Shown here piece after piece: positions 1-8,491 of a DNA stretch of 64,000 nucleotides. Every line of letters begins with the position of its first letter. Position 1 is the first letter of the stretch. The stretch lies in NCBI GenBank assembly GCA_016763075.1, contig JAESUM010000059.1:26390-90389 (forward strand), in the 5' to 3' direction. Below the pieces are notes generated by a model. That model searched no databases and was not told the DNA's origin. It was given only the letters and a program-made list of their open reading frames with translations. Origin of the DNA: Pseudomonadales bacterium. Lineage in GTDB: Bacteria > Pseudomonadota > Gammaproteobacteria > Pseudomonadales > JAHRWD01. A program made the translations under genes and the position numbers.

Positions 1-214
1 TATCTTGTTCGTGAACTTCTGCGGCTTCGATGCTTTCACCGGACTTAAACGTACGCTCCCATACTCGGCCTGTTCGCAGGTTACGTAATTTAACTCGGTT
101 GAACGCCTGCCCTTTGCCAGGTTTGACCAATTCGTTGCCGACGATAGAACAAGGGTCCCCTTCGAGCATTACTTTTAGGCCATTTTTGAATTCACTGGTT
201 GAGTAGTTCGCCAT
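1..214 (-). CDS. efp: Elongation factor P, N-terminal part (cut by window edge)
   Basis: The product is EF-P, which binds between the ribosomal P and E sites and relieves stalling at polyproline stretches. The reading frame begins [15 protein letters not shown] and runs off the left edge after about 71 residues, so only the KOW-like N-terminal domain is present. Lys34 lies in the motif KPGKGQ, the position known to be beta-lysylated by EpmA/EpmB in gammaproteobacteria. An AAGGA ribosome binding site lies just upstream of the ATG. The divergent neighbour is epmB, the enzyme that makes the lysyl donor for this modification, which supports the call. Confidence 0.95.
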   Translation of the reverse strand, partial: MANYSTSEFKNGLKVMLEGDPCSIVGNELVKPGKGQAFNRVKLRNLRTGRVWERTFKSGESIEAAEVHEQD

Positions 215-280
215 TGATATTCCTTTTTATAATTCGGTTAGAATAGGTATCTGTTCACCTAGCTCAAGCTAGATAACATG

Positions 281-304
281 TATAAGAGTATAAGAGTATA
301 AGAG
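281..304. repeat. Three tandem 8-bp repeats in the efp-epmB intergenic region
   Basis: The unit TATAAGAG occurs three times in a row without mismatch, followed by a partial fourth unit. Read on the minus strand, each junction makes the hexamer TATACT, which is close to a sigma-70 -10 box, so the array may multiply the -10 element of the efp promoter. The promoter role is inference; the repeat itself is directly visible. Confidence 0.6.
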
Positions 305-433
305 TATTAATATCTGCAGTATAACATCGGACAGGCAAATGCTTGTATACCTTCTATCCAGTTCTATATCAGCCAGCCGGCTTCACAGAACCACTCAAAT
401 AGACTCGATGACAACGGCGCAAGCGACCTATCC

Positions 434-1486
434 ATGAGCACCTCAAGCATTATAAAAACAGTAAATAGACCTGCAGATTCCTGGCAGCGCCAGTTGTCTG
501 GAGCGCGGCGCAGTTTCAGCGACCTCTGCACCCTGCTCAACCTTCCGGCAAGCAGCTTTGACGCAATATCAGAGCTCGATAAACAGTTCCCGCTCATCGT
601 TCCCGAGCCCTATTTATCACGCATAATAAAAGGCGACCAACGGGACCCTCTTTTATTGCAGGTATTACCTCAAGCCGAAGAGCTTGTGAGTACGCCAGGC
701 TTCAGTGTTGACCCGCTCGAAGAAGCGGATGCATCGCCTGTTGCCGGGTTAATTCACAAATACCATGGCCGTGTTTTATTGGTGGCTTCTAGCACATGCG
801 CCATTCATTGCCGTTACTGTTTCCGCCGGCATTTCCCCTATCAAGAAAACCGGCTACAGCGTAATCAGCATCAACAAGCATTGGATTACATCAAATCCAA
901 ACCTGATATTCATGAGGTTATTCTCAGCGGCGGTGACCCGTTAACGCTGTCCAACGCCTACCTACAGTGGCTGGTAAATGCTATTAAAGAACTCCCACAA
1001 ATAACTACGCTACGTATTCACACACGCTTGCCAATTGTGATCCCCAATAGAGTAGATGCTGAGCTCCTCGAAATACTGCGACCCTGCACGCCGCGTACAG
1101 TCAACTCAGATCATTTGAATGTTGTGATGGTGGTTCATTGCAATCACCCCAACGAAATTGACGATGATGTTGAACACGCTCTACTACAGCTTAAAGATGC
1201 TGGAATCACACTATTAAACCAAAGCGTATTGCTTAAAGAGATTAACGATCAAGCCGACACATTGACGACTCTTAGCCACCGAATATTTAAAGCCGGCGTT
1301 CTGCCCTATTACCTTCATGTGTTGGATGCAGTACAGGGAGCCGCTCATTTCGATGTGCCAGAATCAGTGGGTATACACATCATCGCTGAAATGACGCAAA
1401 AACTACCTGGGTATTTGGTGCCTCGACTTGTGCGAGAAAACCCAGGTGCCACTTCAAAAACCACGGTCACCCTCATTACTGACTGA
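434..1486 (+). CDS. epmB: EF-P lysine 2,3-aminomutase EpmB (radical SAM)
   Basis: EpmB converts (S)-alpha-lysine to (R)-beta-lysine, which EpmA attaches to EF-P. The 350-residue protein has the lysine 2,3-aminomutase family layout: a radical SAM motif with Cys122, Cys126 and Cys129 (CAIHCRYC), the following RRHFPY segment, the SAM-binding GGDP motif in VILSGGDPL, and a C-terminal PGATSKT segment whose Lys matches the PLP-binding lysine of the family. The length is that of EpmB rather than the longer catabolic clostridial aminomutases. It is divergent from efp across 219 bp, the usual arrangement. epmA is not in the window. Confidence 0.95.
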   Translation: MSTSSIIKTVNRPADSWQRQLSGARRSFSDLCTLLNLPASSFDAISELDKQFPLIVPEPYLSRIIKGDQRDPLLLQVLPQAEELVSTPGFSVDPLEEADASPVAGLIHKYHGRVLLVASSTCAIHCRYCFRRHFPYQENRLQRNQHQQALDYIKSKPDIHEVILSGGDPLTLSNAYLQWLVNAIKELPQITTLRIHTRLPIVIPNRVDAELLEILRPCTPRTVNSDHLNVVMVVHCNHPNEIDDDVEHALLQLKDAGITLLNQSVLLKEINDQADTLTTLSHRIFKAGVLPYYLHVLDAVQGAAHFDVPESVGIHIIAEMTQKLPGYLVPRLVRENPGATSKTTVTLITD

Positions 1487-1681
1487 TCAAACGTAAACAC
1501 GATGACTGCACCGAGAAAACAAACCAAATTACAGTTCAAGTCTCATCGCCACACTCAACGCTATGTGAGGCAAGTATCATTTTCATGACATAACCATTGA
1601 CCAACTCGGCGCACCGAGTACGCAGTTTATTGGTTCTCCTCTATACTTTCCCATTATATGTAAAATCCGGAAAGTTCAGAA

Positions 1682-3484
1682 ATGTCCAGTATTAACCAAC
1701 ACGTACGGCTTGAGCCCAAGGAAGCGCTCAATCCAAATCTCAGTTTTTGCACCGCAAAACCAAAAGCGCTACGCGTATGGGTGGAAGAACTACCTATAAC
1801 CAACATTCCAAAAGCTTCGAAGTTATTGCACGATGCAATTATCGAAGTACATCTATTGATAACTCCACCCGAGAACCGTTTTCAGCTATTAGAAGTTCTC
1901 GCCGAACCGATTCGGGCTATTTGTATAGTACTGACCAAAAATTACCTTGGTCAGACCCTTGTGCTGACACAAAAAACCATGAATGCGGCGCAGCTGAGCC
2001 AAGCACTGCAATCCGAACTAGCATCCGCTTACGAACGTGTGATTGTCGATACAAAAGACACCCGCACCGGTATCACCCGAAAACCGCCTGCGTATACCGC
2101 GACGGCAATATACCGCTGTATTGCTGAGCTACTGCAACTGCAACTGCGCTGCCACCTTTTGTATTCTGCACTACCGGATTATTATTGGCTCAAATTGAAC
2201 ACGCTGTATTTATACGCAGAGCAACTGAATTATTTATCCATCACACAGCAGACTCCAGGTTTCGAGCATTTCTCATCATTAACACCTGCTGATTTATATA
2301 AAGTTTCGATATTGCTAGAAGTGGCTAAGCCGGAACAACTACGTCAGCAAGAGATCACTCACCTTAAAGAAGTGCTACCACTCTGGGCAAAAAAGGTGAA
2401 ATTGTCCCCTTATAGCCCCGAGGTTGCACAGTCCTTTATTGTTGATATTCACAGCAATCAACCGCCGCAATATAACAAAGTACCGAATGATGAAGATGTG
2501 CATCATGTACGTGTTTTAGACACTAGCGAGCTAGTAACTGCATTAAGGGATTATATTTATTCACGCAGCTCTGATACCGATATAGCAAATAACCCTGACC
2601 CAGACTTTGCAGTCCCCGAACAGTTTGGGCCCGACCTGATGACCAAATTATGCAATGCTTGGGGCGAACGGGGAAAAAGGTTGCTTCAAAGATCCGACGT
2701 TAATATGCACGTGCAAGCATGCACCGGTCTAACGTCTATTCATTACTTTGCATCAGGTTGTGTCGATTTTGCTACTGCACCAAAAAACACCCACGTTATT
2801 TATACCGAAAAAGGTGACTTCAAAAGCGACCCAGGCACCAGCTACAGCACTGAACTTGCTATTGAAGAGATGGATGTATGGAGTAACACGTTTAACTCAG
2901 AGCCTACTGAAACCGAAGAAAAATCATTTCAGGCTGAAATCAACAATACCAAAGAATTCAAACTCGAAACCATTAATGCCAGTGCAGGTGGTTATTGCTT
3001 GCGATGGGATCCAGAAATAACCGAAAAAATTCAGGCTGGCGATCTTATTGGTTTGCAAACCGGTAGCTCTAAACCTTGGGGGCTTGGCGTTGTTCGTTGG
3101 ATCCGCCAAGATCAGTCAGCGTTATTCAATATCGGCGTTGAGTTTCTATCCGCGATGATACGTTGTTGCGCCATTCAAGCAGTCGGTGCAAGCGATATTG
3201 GCACCGATCCGCTTCGGGCTCTACTTATCCCTGGATCAAAGAAATCTGGCCGGCCACCGACCATCATTACTTATCACAGACCTTTTAATTCAGGCAGCAA
3301 AGCAAAAATTATCATTGGTGATAAAAGTACTCAGGTGCGCCTAAAACAAAGTATCAACTCAAGCTATGCCTTTAATCAGTTCACCTATATGGTATTGGCA
3401 GAAAACAAACCCGCAATGGGAGCCTCGTCAGAGCAGGTGGATGGGCAACAATCCAATATAGACGCGCTGTATGAGAATTTATAG
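1682..3484 (+). CDS. Large PilZ-like domain protein, probable c-di-GMP effector
   Basis: A soluble 600-residue protein with no signal peptide or membrane segment. The first 400 residues have no motif I recognise. The C-terminal third contains a PilZ-like stretch: NASAGGY fits the (D/N)xSxxG half of the PilZ signature and is followed by YCLRWDPE, then GVVRWIR and GVEFLS, which resemble PilZ beta strands. The upstream arginine motif RxxxR is not obvious, so c-di-GMP binding is uncertain. The start is supported by GGAAAG about eight bases before the ATG. It stands alone, convergent with the acyl-CoA carboxylase gene downstream. Function is unknown. Confidence 0.65.
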   Translation: MSSINQHVRLEPKEALNPNLSFCTAKPKALRVWVEELPITNIPKASKLLHDAIIEVHLLITPPENRFQLLEVLAEPIRAICIVLTKNYLGQTLVLTQKTMNAAQLSQALQSELASAYERVIVDTKDTRTGITRKPPAYTATAIYRCIAELLQLQLRCHLLYSALPDYYWLKLNTLYLYAEQLNYLSITQQTPGFEHFSSLTPADLYKVSILLEVAKPEQLRQQEITHLKEVLPLWAKKVKLSPYSPEVAQSFIVDIHSNQPPQYNKVPNDEDVHHVRVLDTSELVTALRDYIYSRSSDTDIANNPDPDFAVPEQFGPDLMTKLCNAWGERGKRLLQRSDVNMHVQACTGLTSIHYFASGCVDFATAPKNTHVIYTEKGDFKSDPGTSYSTELAIEEMDVWSNTFNSEPTETEEKSFQAEINNTKEFKLETINASAGGYCLRWDPEITEKIQAGDLIGLQTGSSKPWGLGVVRWIRQDQSALFNIGVEFLSAMIRCCAIQAVGASDIGTDPLRALLIPGSKKSGRPPTIITYHRPFNSGSKAKIIIGDKSTQVRLKQSINSSYAFNQFTYMVLAENKPAMGASSEQVDGQQSNIDALYENL

Positions 3485-3501
3485 CGTAATAAAGAACCCA
3501 C

Positions 3502-3534
3502 TGCGCTGAGCTTTTTTAAGCGTCGCTCAGCGCA
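3502..3534. terminator. Inverted repeat between convergent genes, possible terminator
   Basis: A perfect 10-bp inverted repeat (TGCGCTGAGC and its complement) with a 13-base loop lies between the convergent PilZ-like and carboxylase genes. There is no clear T-run after the stem on either strand, so the terminator call is tentative. Confidence 0.4.
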
Positions 3535-3562
3535 ATAGTCAGTCAAGCTATCAAACAAACAA

Positions 3563-5551
3563 TCACTCTTCTTCGTCTGAATCAATCTCAACCAGTAGTT
3601 GGCGAATTTTAACCTGATCGCCATCGCTGATCGAAACTGCCGTCACCGTACCCGACACATCTGAACGAAGCTGATGCTCCATTTTCATAGCATCAAGCAA
3701 TACCATTACGTCACCATTCTCGACTCTGTCACCCACTTTGACGTTAACCGTCATTACACTGCCATCCAGCGGCGCGGTTACCCTGCCCTGGCCTGCAGAG
3801 TCCTCAGATGCTGGCGGTGCTAACGTGATGTCGGTGATCGCAATATTGCCACGCGCGCCGTCTAAATAAACAACATCATCCGCTCGTACAAAAGTGATCG
3901 CGCTATTCACACGGCTCAATAAATATTGGCAACGGTTACCCGAAATACTTACATCTGCAAACACAGCACTTTCATCACCAACCGTTACGGTGTAGACCAA
4001 ACCATTAGGGCGCTGCTCGTGTGTGGTCAGCACCACCTGATACGCTTCTTCCGCTACAGAGAACGTGTAATGAGATGGCTGACGGTTGGCTGTACGCCAC
4101 CCCATATATTGGTCCGCGTGGGCGACTTCTGTACCCGATTCAATGTAAGTAATAATTGCCGCTAAACCCAGCTCAAATACACCAGGAGCCACCACCGATA
4201 ACGACAGATCATCAGCAAAATCTTTTTCGATAAACGCAGTACTTGCTGTTCCAGCCGCAAATACGGGGTGGCCCAAAATAGCCGCCAAAAATGATTTATT
4301 GGTATTCACGCCAAGCAGGTTGGTATCTTCTACCGCTGCGATCAAACGTCGCCGTGCGTCATCGCGGTTACTACCGTAACTGATCACTTTGGCTACCATT
4401 GGGTCGTAAAACGGGCTAATCGCGTTACCCTGAACAATACCGTGATCAAAGCGAACGCCTTCTTGATCCGGGGTATTCCAATACAAAACTGGACCAGTTT
4501 GCGGCATAAAGTTTTGCGCGGGGTCTTCTGCGTAGATTCGTACTTCAATCGAGTGACCGTTAAATTCGATCTCTTCTTGTTTCAGCGGAAGCGTTTCACC
4601 TGCTGCAACACGAATTTGCCAGTCAACCAAATCTAGCCCTGTCACCATTTCGGTAACCGGATGCTCAACTTGAAGCCGAGTATTCATTTCAAGGAAGTAG
4701 TAATCGCCGTTTTTATCGACCAAAAATTCTACCGTACCTGCACCCACGTAGTTGCACGATTGAGCCGCAGCAACGGCAGTGCTACCCATTTTTTCGCGCA
4801 ATACTTCGTTAACCACTGGCGACGGGCTTTCTTCGACTACTTTTTGGTGGCGACGCTGTACTGAGCAATCTCGTTCGCCCAAATGCACGCAGTTGCCGTG
4901 TTTATCGGCAAATACTTGAATCTCAACATGATGAGGTTCAATGACTGCTTTTTCGATAATCAGCTCGCCGCTTCCGAAGGAGTTTTCTGCTTCAGTTCGC
5001 GCGGAAACAATTTGCGTAGCTAGCTCGGATTCTTCAAACACCAAACGCATTCCGCGCCCACCGCCACCGGCAGAGGCTTTCACCATGACCGGAAAACCAA
5101 TTTTCTTAGCTTCTTCAATCAGCACGTTGTCGGACTGGTCGGCCCCTTCGTAGCCTGGGATGGTTGGAACACCCGCTTCTTGCATAGCAATTTTCGATAA
5201 ACGCTTACTACCCATCAACTCAACCGCGCCTGCCGGTGGTCCAATAAAGGTAATATTTTCTTTTTCGCAGGCCGCAACAAAGTCAGTATTTTCTGAAAGA
5301 AAACCGTAACCCGGGTGAACCGCATCTGCACCTGATAATTTGCAGGCTTCGATAATTTTATCAATCAATAAATAAGACTGACCGACTGGCGCTGGGCCAA
5401 TACAAACCGATTGATCGGCTTCAATAACATGGCGTGCGCCGGCATCGGCTTCGCTGTATACGGCTACGGTACGGTAGCCTAATTTCTTCGCTGTTTTAAT
5501 GACTCGAACCGCGATTTCACCACGGTTAGCGATAAGTATTTTTGAAAACAT
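3563..5551 (-). CDS. Acyl-CoA carboxylase alpha subunit (biotin carboxylase + BCCP; AtuF/LiuD type)
   Basis: The 662-residue protein joins biotin carboxylase to a biotin carrier domain, as in the alpha subunits of methylcrotonyl-CoA and geranyl-CoA carboxylases. Visible features are the KILIANRGEIA start, the ATP-grasp glycine loop KASAGGGGRGM, EMNTRLQVEHPVTE in the active site, and a C-terminal AMKM biotinylation motif with Lys623. The matching beta subunit is the next gene upstream (149-bp gap). With AtuA in the same cluster, the length agrees well with AtuF of Pseudomonas, but LiuD (leucine/isovalerate pathway) cannot be excluded by eye. The enzyme would carboxylate a branched enoyl-CoA using bicarbonate and ATP. 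Confidence 0.85.
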   Translation of the reverse strand: MFSKILIANRGEIAVRVIKTAKKLGYRTVAVYSEADAGARHVIEADQSVCIGPAPVGQSYLLIDKIIEACKLSGADAVHPGYGFLSENTDFVAACEKENITFIGPPAGAVELMGSKRLSKIAMQEAGVPTIPGYEGADQSDNVLIEEAKKIGFPVMVKASAGGGGRGMRLVFEESELATQIVSARTEAENSFGSGELIIEKAVIEPHHVEIQVFADKHGNCVHLGERDCSVQRRHQKVVEESPSPVVNEVLREKMGSTAVAAAQSCNYVGAGTVEFLVDKNGDYYFLEMNTRLQVEHPVTEMVTGLDLVDWQIRVAAGETLPLKQEEIEFNGHSIEVRIYAEDPAQNFMPQTGPVLYWNTPDQEGVRFDHGIVQGNAISPFYDPMVAKVISYGSNRDDARRRLIAAVEDTNLLGVNTNKSFLAAILGHPVFAAGTASTAFIEKDFADDLSLSVVAPGVFELGLAAIITYIESGTEVAHADQYMGWRTANRQPSHYTFSVAEEAYQVVLTTHEQRPNGLVYTVTVGDESAVFADVSISGNRCQYLLSRVNSAITFVRADDVVYLDGARGNIAITDITLAPPASEDSAGQGRVTAPLDGSVMTVNVKVGDRVENGDVMVLLDAMKMEHQLRSDVSGTVTAVSISDGDQVKIRQLLVEIDSDEEE

Positions 5552-5700
5552 CAGATAACTCCGAATGCTGTTAATTCCATTTCGCGCTTATTTGCGCCCT
5601 TCTACAGTGCTTCTAAAACGTGCTTTAAATGCGCGCTGTAGTGAATCTATATGTTGTGTAGTACCTAAGGTTTTACCGGCTTGTGCCAGTGAAAGCCCTT

Positions 5701-7314
5701 CTACATACGCGCCACGCCAAAAGTATTTGGCTGTAGTTCACGGCGATCAGCATCCCAACAAATATCAAGACACATACCTAAAACCTTACGGGTATCACGC
5801 GGGTCAATAATGCCGTCGTCCCATAATCTGGCGGAACCAAATACGGTTTCTGAACCTTTATCCAGCGCATCTTTGGTGGCTTTTTCAATCATAGAAATTT
5901 TTGCTTCGTCGGGCTCAACTCCAAGTCGCGCAGCTTTGGCTTCGCTGATAATACGCATCACCATGCCCGCTTGGGTGCCGCCCATGACTGCTGTTCGCGC
6001 CACTGGCCATGCAAATACGAAACGCGGGTCTAAACCACGGCCACACATTGCATAGTTACCTGCACCGTAAGATGCACCAACAATTACCGTGAGTTTTGGC
6101 ACACGGCAATTAGCCACTGCTTGCAACATTTTTGATCCGTGTTTGATAATGCCGTTTTGCTCATACTCCGTACCCACGTTAAAACCGGTGGTGTTGTGGA
6201 AGAACAAAATAGGCGTTTGCGACTGATCACATAACTGAATAAATTGAGCGGCTTTCGCAGAACCATAATGAGTGATTGGGCCATTGTTGCCAATCAAACC
6301 AACCTTATGTCCTTGAATGCTCAGATGTCCGCAAACTGTGTGGGAATCCCATTCGTTTTTAAATTCAAGAAAACGCGAGCCATCGGCGATACGCGCAATG
6401 ATTTCTTTTACATCATACGGGTGGCGAGATTCTTTTGGCACAACCCCCATGATCGATTCCATCTCGTAGACTGGTTCGTCATATTTATAGTTTGGAGCGC
6501 CTGGGCCGGTTTCATTCCACGGGATTTGCGCCATGATTTCTCGCGCATAACGGATACCGTCGCGGTCATCTTCTGCCAAATATTCTGCACAACCAGAAAC
6601 TTGCGTGTGCATTTCTGCACCGCCGAGTTCTTCATCACTGGCTACCTCGCCAGTAGCGGCTTTTAGTAATGGCGGGCCAGCCAAAAACATTTTAGATTGG
6701 CCTTTAATCATCACCATGTAATCCGACAAACCCGGTTGATAAGCACCACCGGCGGTTGCGTTACCATGCACGACAGTCACTTGCGGTATGCCCATTGCAG
6801 ACATTACAGATTGGTTATAGAAAGTACGCCCGCCATCTACAAAGCCATCAGCGGCCTGTGTTAAACGTGCACCGCCGCTTTCACCCATAGAAACCACTGG
6901 CAGCTTGTTAGCCATCGCGATTTCCTGCATACGGAAACCTTTTTTGCCCGTTGCTGGCCCACCGGTTCCGCCTTTATAAGCAGAGTTACTGGCATTTACG
7001 ATACAGCGAATACCGCTTACGTACCCAATACCAATAATATTGCCGCCACCGCCACCGTCTTTGTCTTCGGGGTCCATTTGGTAACCGGCAAGAGTACCAA
7101 TTTCAAGAAAAGGTGATCCTGCATCTAGCATTAGGTTAACCCGCTCCCGAGGCATCAGCATTCCGCGATCACGGAATTTTGGAATAGCCTTGTTGGCGGT
7201 ATCAATCATTTTTTGTTCGATAGAACGAAAGGCATCTATTTGCCCTTGCATAAACTCGACATTCTCCGCATAGCTTGGGCTATTGGTGTCGATCTTCGTT
7301 TCAATAACAGGCAT
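5701..7314 (-). CDS. Acyl-CoA carboxylase beta subunit, carboxyltransferase (AtuC/LiuB type)
   Basis: The 537-residue carboxyltransferase subunit of a biotin-dependent acyl-CoA carboxylase transfers CO2 from carboxybiotin to the gamma carbon of a branched enoyl-CoA. It shows two crotonase-like halves, with oxyanion-forming glycine motifs GESGGARL and NATAGGAYQPG in the first and GASYGAGNYAM in the second, and ends in FGVARM, the usual C-terminus of this family. The segment HNTTGFNVGTEYE lies at the acyl-CoA site that differs between methylcrotonyl- and geranyl-CoA enzymes; its sequence and the AtuA neighbour lean to the AtuC type, but this is inference. A terminator-like hairpin precedes the gene, so it may have its own promoter. 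Confidence 0.85.
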   Translation of the reverse strand: MPVIETKIDTNSPSYAENVEFMQGQIDAFRSIEQKMIDTANKAIPKFRDRGMLMPRERVNLMLDAGSPFLEIGTLAGYQMDPEDKDGGGGGNIIGIGYVSGIRCIVNASNSAYKGGTGGPATGKKGFRMQEIAMANKLPVVSMGESGGARLTQAADGFVDGGRTFYNQSVMSAMGIPQVTVVHGNATAGGAYQPGLSDYMVMIKGQSKMFLAGPPLLKAATGEVASDEELGGAEMHTQVSGCAEYLAEDDRDGIRYAREIMAQIPWNETGPGAPNYKYDEPVYEMESIMGVVPKESRHPYDVKEIIARIADGSRFLEFKNEWDSHTVCGHLSIQGHKVGLIGNNGPITHYGSAKAAQFIQLCDQSQTPILFFHNTTGFNVGTEYEQNGIIKHGSKMLQAVANCRVPKLTVIVGASYGAGNYAMCGRGLDPRFVFAWPVARTAVMGGTQAGMVMRIISEAKAARLGVEPDEAKISMIEKATKDALDKGSETVFGSARLWDDGIIDPRDTRKVLGMCLDICWDADRRELQPNTFGVARM

Positions 7315-7408
7315 GGTATTTCCCTATTTATTTACAACAAGTTTGTGAATGTTTGATTCGGTTAAACGCTGGAGGTTGTAATAAAAATTAAATTATTCAA
7401 AAAATTTC

Positions 7409-7456
7409 AGCCAAGCTCATTCCCCAGAATAAATATTAAGGTGAATGAACTTGGCT
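7409..7456 (-). terminator. Hairpin terminator after the enoyl-CoA hydratase gene
   Basis: A 14-bp inverted repeat with one mismatch (AGCCAAG core; arms 7409-7422 and 7443-7456) is followed on the minus strand by GAAATTTTTTG. It lies between the hydratase gene and the carboxyltransferase gene, inside what would otherwise be an operon. Confidence 0.6.
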
Positions 7457-7529
7457 GTATATTTTAAAAAAAGAAATTATTTATCTAGCAGAATTACCAG
7501 CTCGAATTTTATTAACTGTGATGCGAAAG

Positions 7530-8336
7530 TTATCGGCCTTTCCAAACCGGCTCACGTTTTTCAAAAAATGCGGTGATCCCTTCTTTTACATCTTCCGTTT
7601 GTTTGGTTTTTTCGAGCATCCCTTTTAAGTAAGGGATAGCATCATCAAACTCCATACTTTCCTGGTGATAAAATGCTTCCAACCCGAGCTTAATAGTTGC
7701 TGGTGAATAACTAGCGATTTCAGCCGCTAACTCATCTACGCGTTGATCAAGTTGGTCTGCTGGCACTACGTCTGTTGCCAACCCAAGCTCCAATGCTTTT
7801 TGAGCATCAATACGAAACACGCGCATGGCAAAATCCAAACCTTGGCGCCGCGGCATTACGCGAAACAGCCCAGCCATTACCATAAATGGCCACAGCGCTC
7901 GTTTAATTTCTGGCGCGCTGAAGTAAATGTGATCTGCTGCAACCACGTGGGTTGCGTTACAGGTCATCAACAAGCCACCCGCCAACACAGGCCCTTGGGC
8001 TTTAACAATTACGGGTTTGCAAATATCCCGCAGTAACATGCCGAGTTCTTTGCCATCGTTAACTTCGGGCACTGTACTGGAGCTTGGTGGGGCACCGTCT
8101 CGCATGGCGCCAAGATCACCACCGGCACAAAAAATATCCCCTTTCGCAGCTAATACAACCACTCTGACTTCTGAGTCTTGTCCGGCTACACGTATTGCGT
8201 AGGCTAATTCTTTGCCTAGCGTTGGACTAATTGAGTTTTTCTTCTCTGGACGGTTCAGGGTAATTGTCATGACATTGTTTGCCATTTCGACAATCACACA
8301 TTCAAAAACCAATCCTTCTAGTGAATATGTTTCCAC
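7530..8336 (-). CDS. Enoyl-CoA hydratase/isomerase family protein (AtuE/LiuC-like)
   Basis: A 268-residue crotonase-fold protein, predicted to hydrate the product of the neighbouring carboxylase. The family signature is visible: LNRPEKKNS near the start, the oxyanion loop CAGGDLGAM (residues 70-78), and the AGG motif at 119-121. In a gapless comparison with the family pattern the first catalytic Glu position is Leu123, while the second acidic residue is kept as Glu143 (APEIK). The start is GTG, with AGAGGGA a few bases upstream. Genome context (AtuA and a carboxylase pair) suggests an isohexenylglutaconyl- or methylglutaconyl-CoA hydratase; the missing Glu leaves room for another reaction on the same fold. 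Confidence 0.75.
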   Translation of the reverse strand: METYSLEGLVFECVIVEMANNVMTITLNRPEKKNSISPTLGKELAYAIRVAGQDSEVRVVVLAAKGDIFCAGGDLGAMRDGAPPSSSTVPEVNDGKELGMLLRDICKPVIVKAQGPVLAGGLLMTCNATHVVAADHIYFSAPEIKRALWPFMVMAGLFRVMPRRQGLDFAMRVFRIDAQKALELGLATDVVPADQLDQRVDELAAEIASYSPATIKLGLEAFYHQESMEFDDAIPYLKGMLEKTKQTEDVKEGITAFFEKREPVWKGR

Positions 8337-8430
8337 GGTGATTCCCTCTTACGTTTTATTGTTTTTATATGCTATTTGCTGATTATTATTTTCAATAACA
8401 TTTGATCGAATTTAGGCTTATTGAGATCTC

Positions 8431-8477
8431 AAAAAAAAGCCTCTACCTCAGACCAAAAATTGGCAAAAGGTAAAGGC
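8431..8477 (-). terminator. Rho-independent terminator after atuA
   Basis: Arms 8469-8477 and 8439-8447 form a 9-bp stem (GCCTTTACC with GGTAGAGGC, one G-U pair) on the minus strand, followed directly by eight T residues. It sits between atuA and the hydratase gene. Confidence 0.75.
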
Positions 8478-8491
8478 CTTTTAATTATGAA

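Noticed and set aside
1747..2127. 126-codon plus-strand open frame
   Set aside because: It is an alternative frame within the PilZ-like gene, which has a better start and longer coding support.
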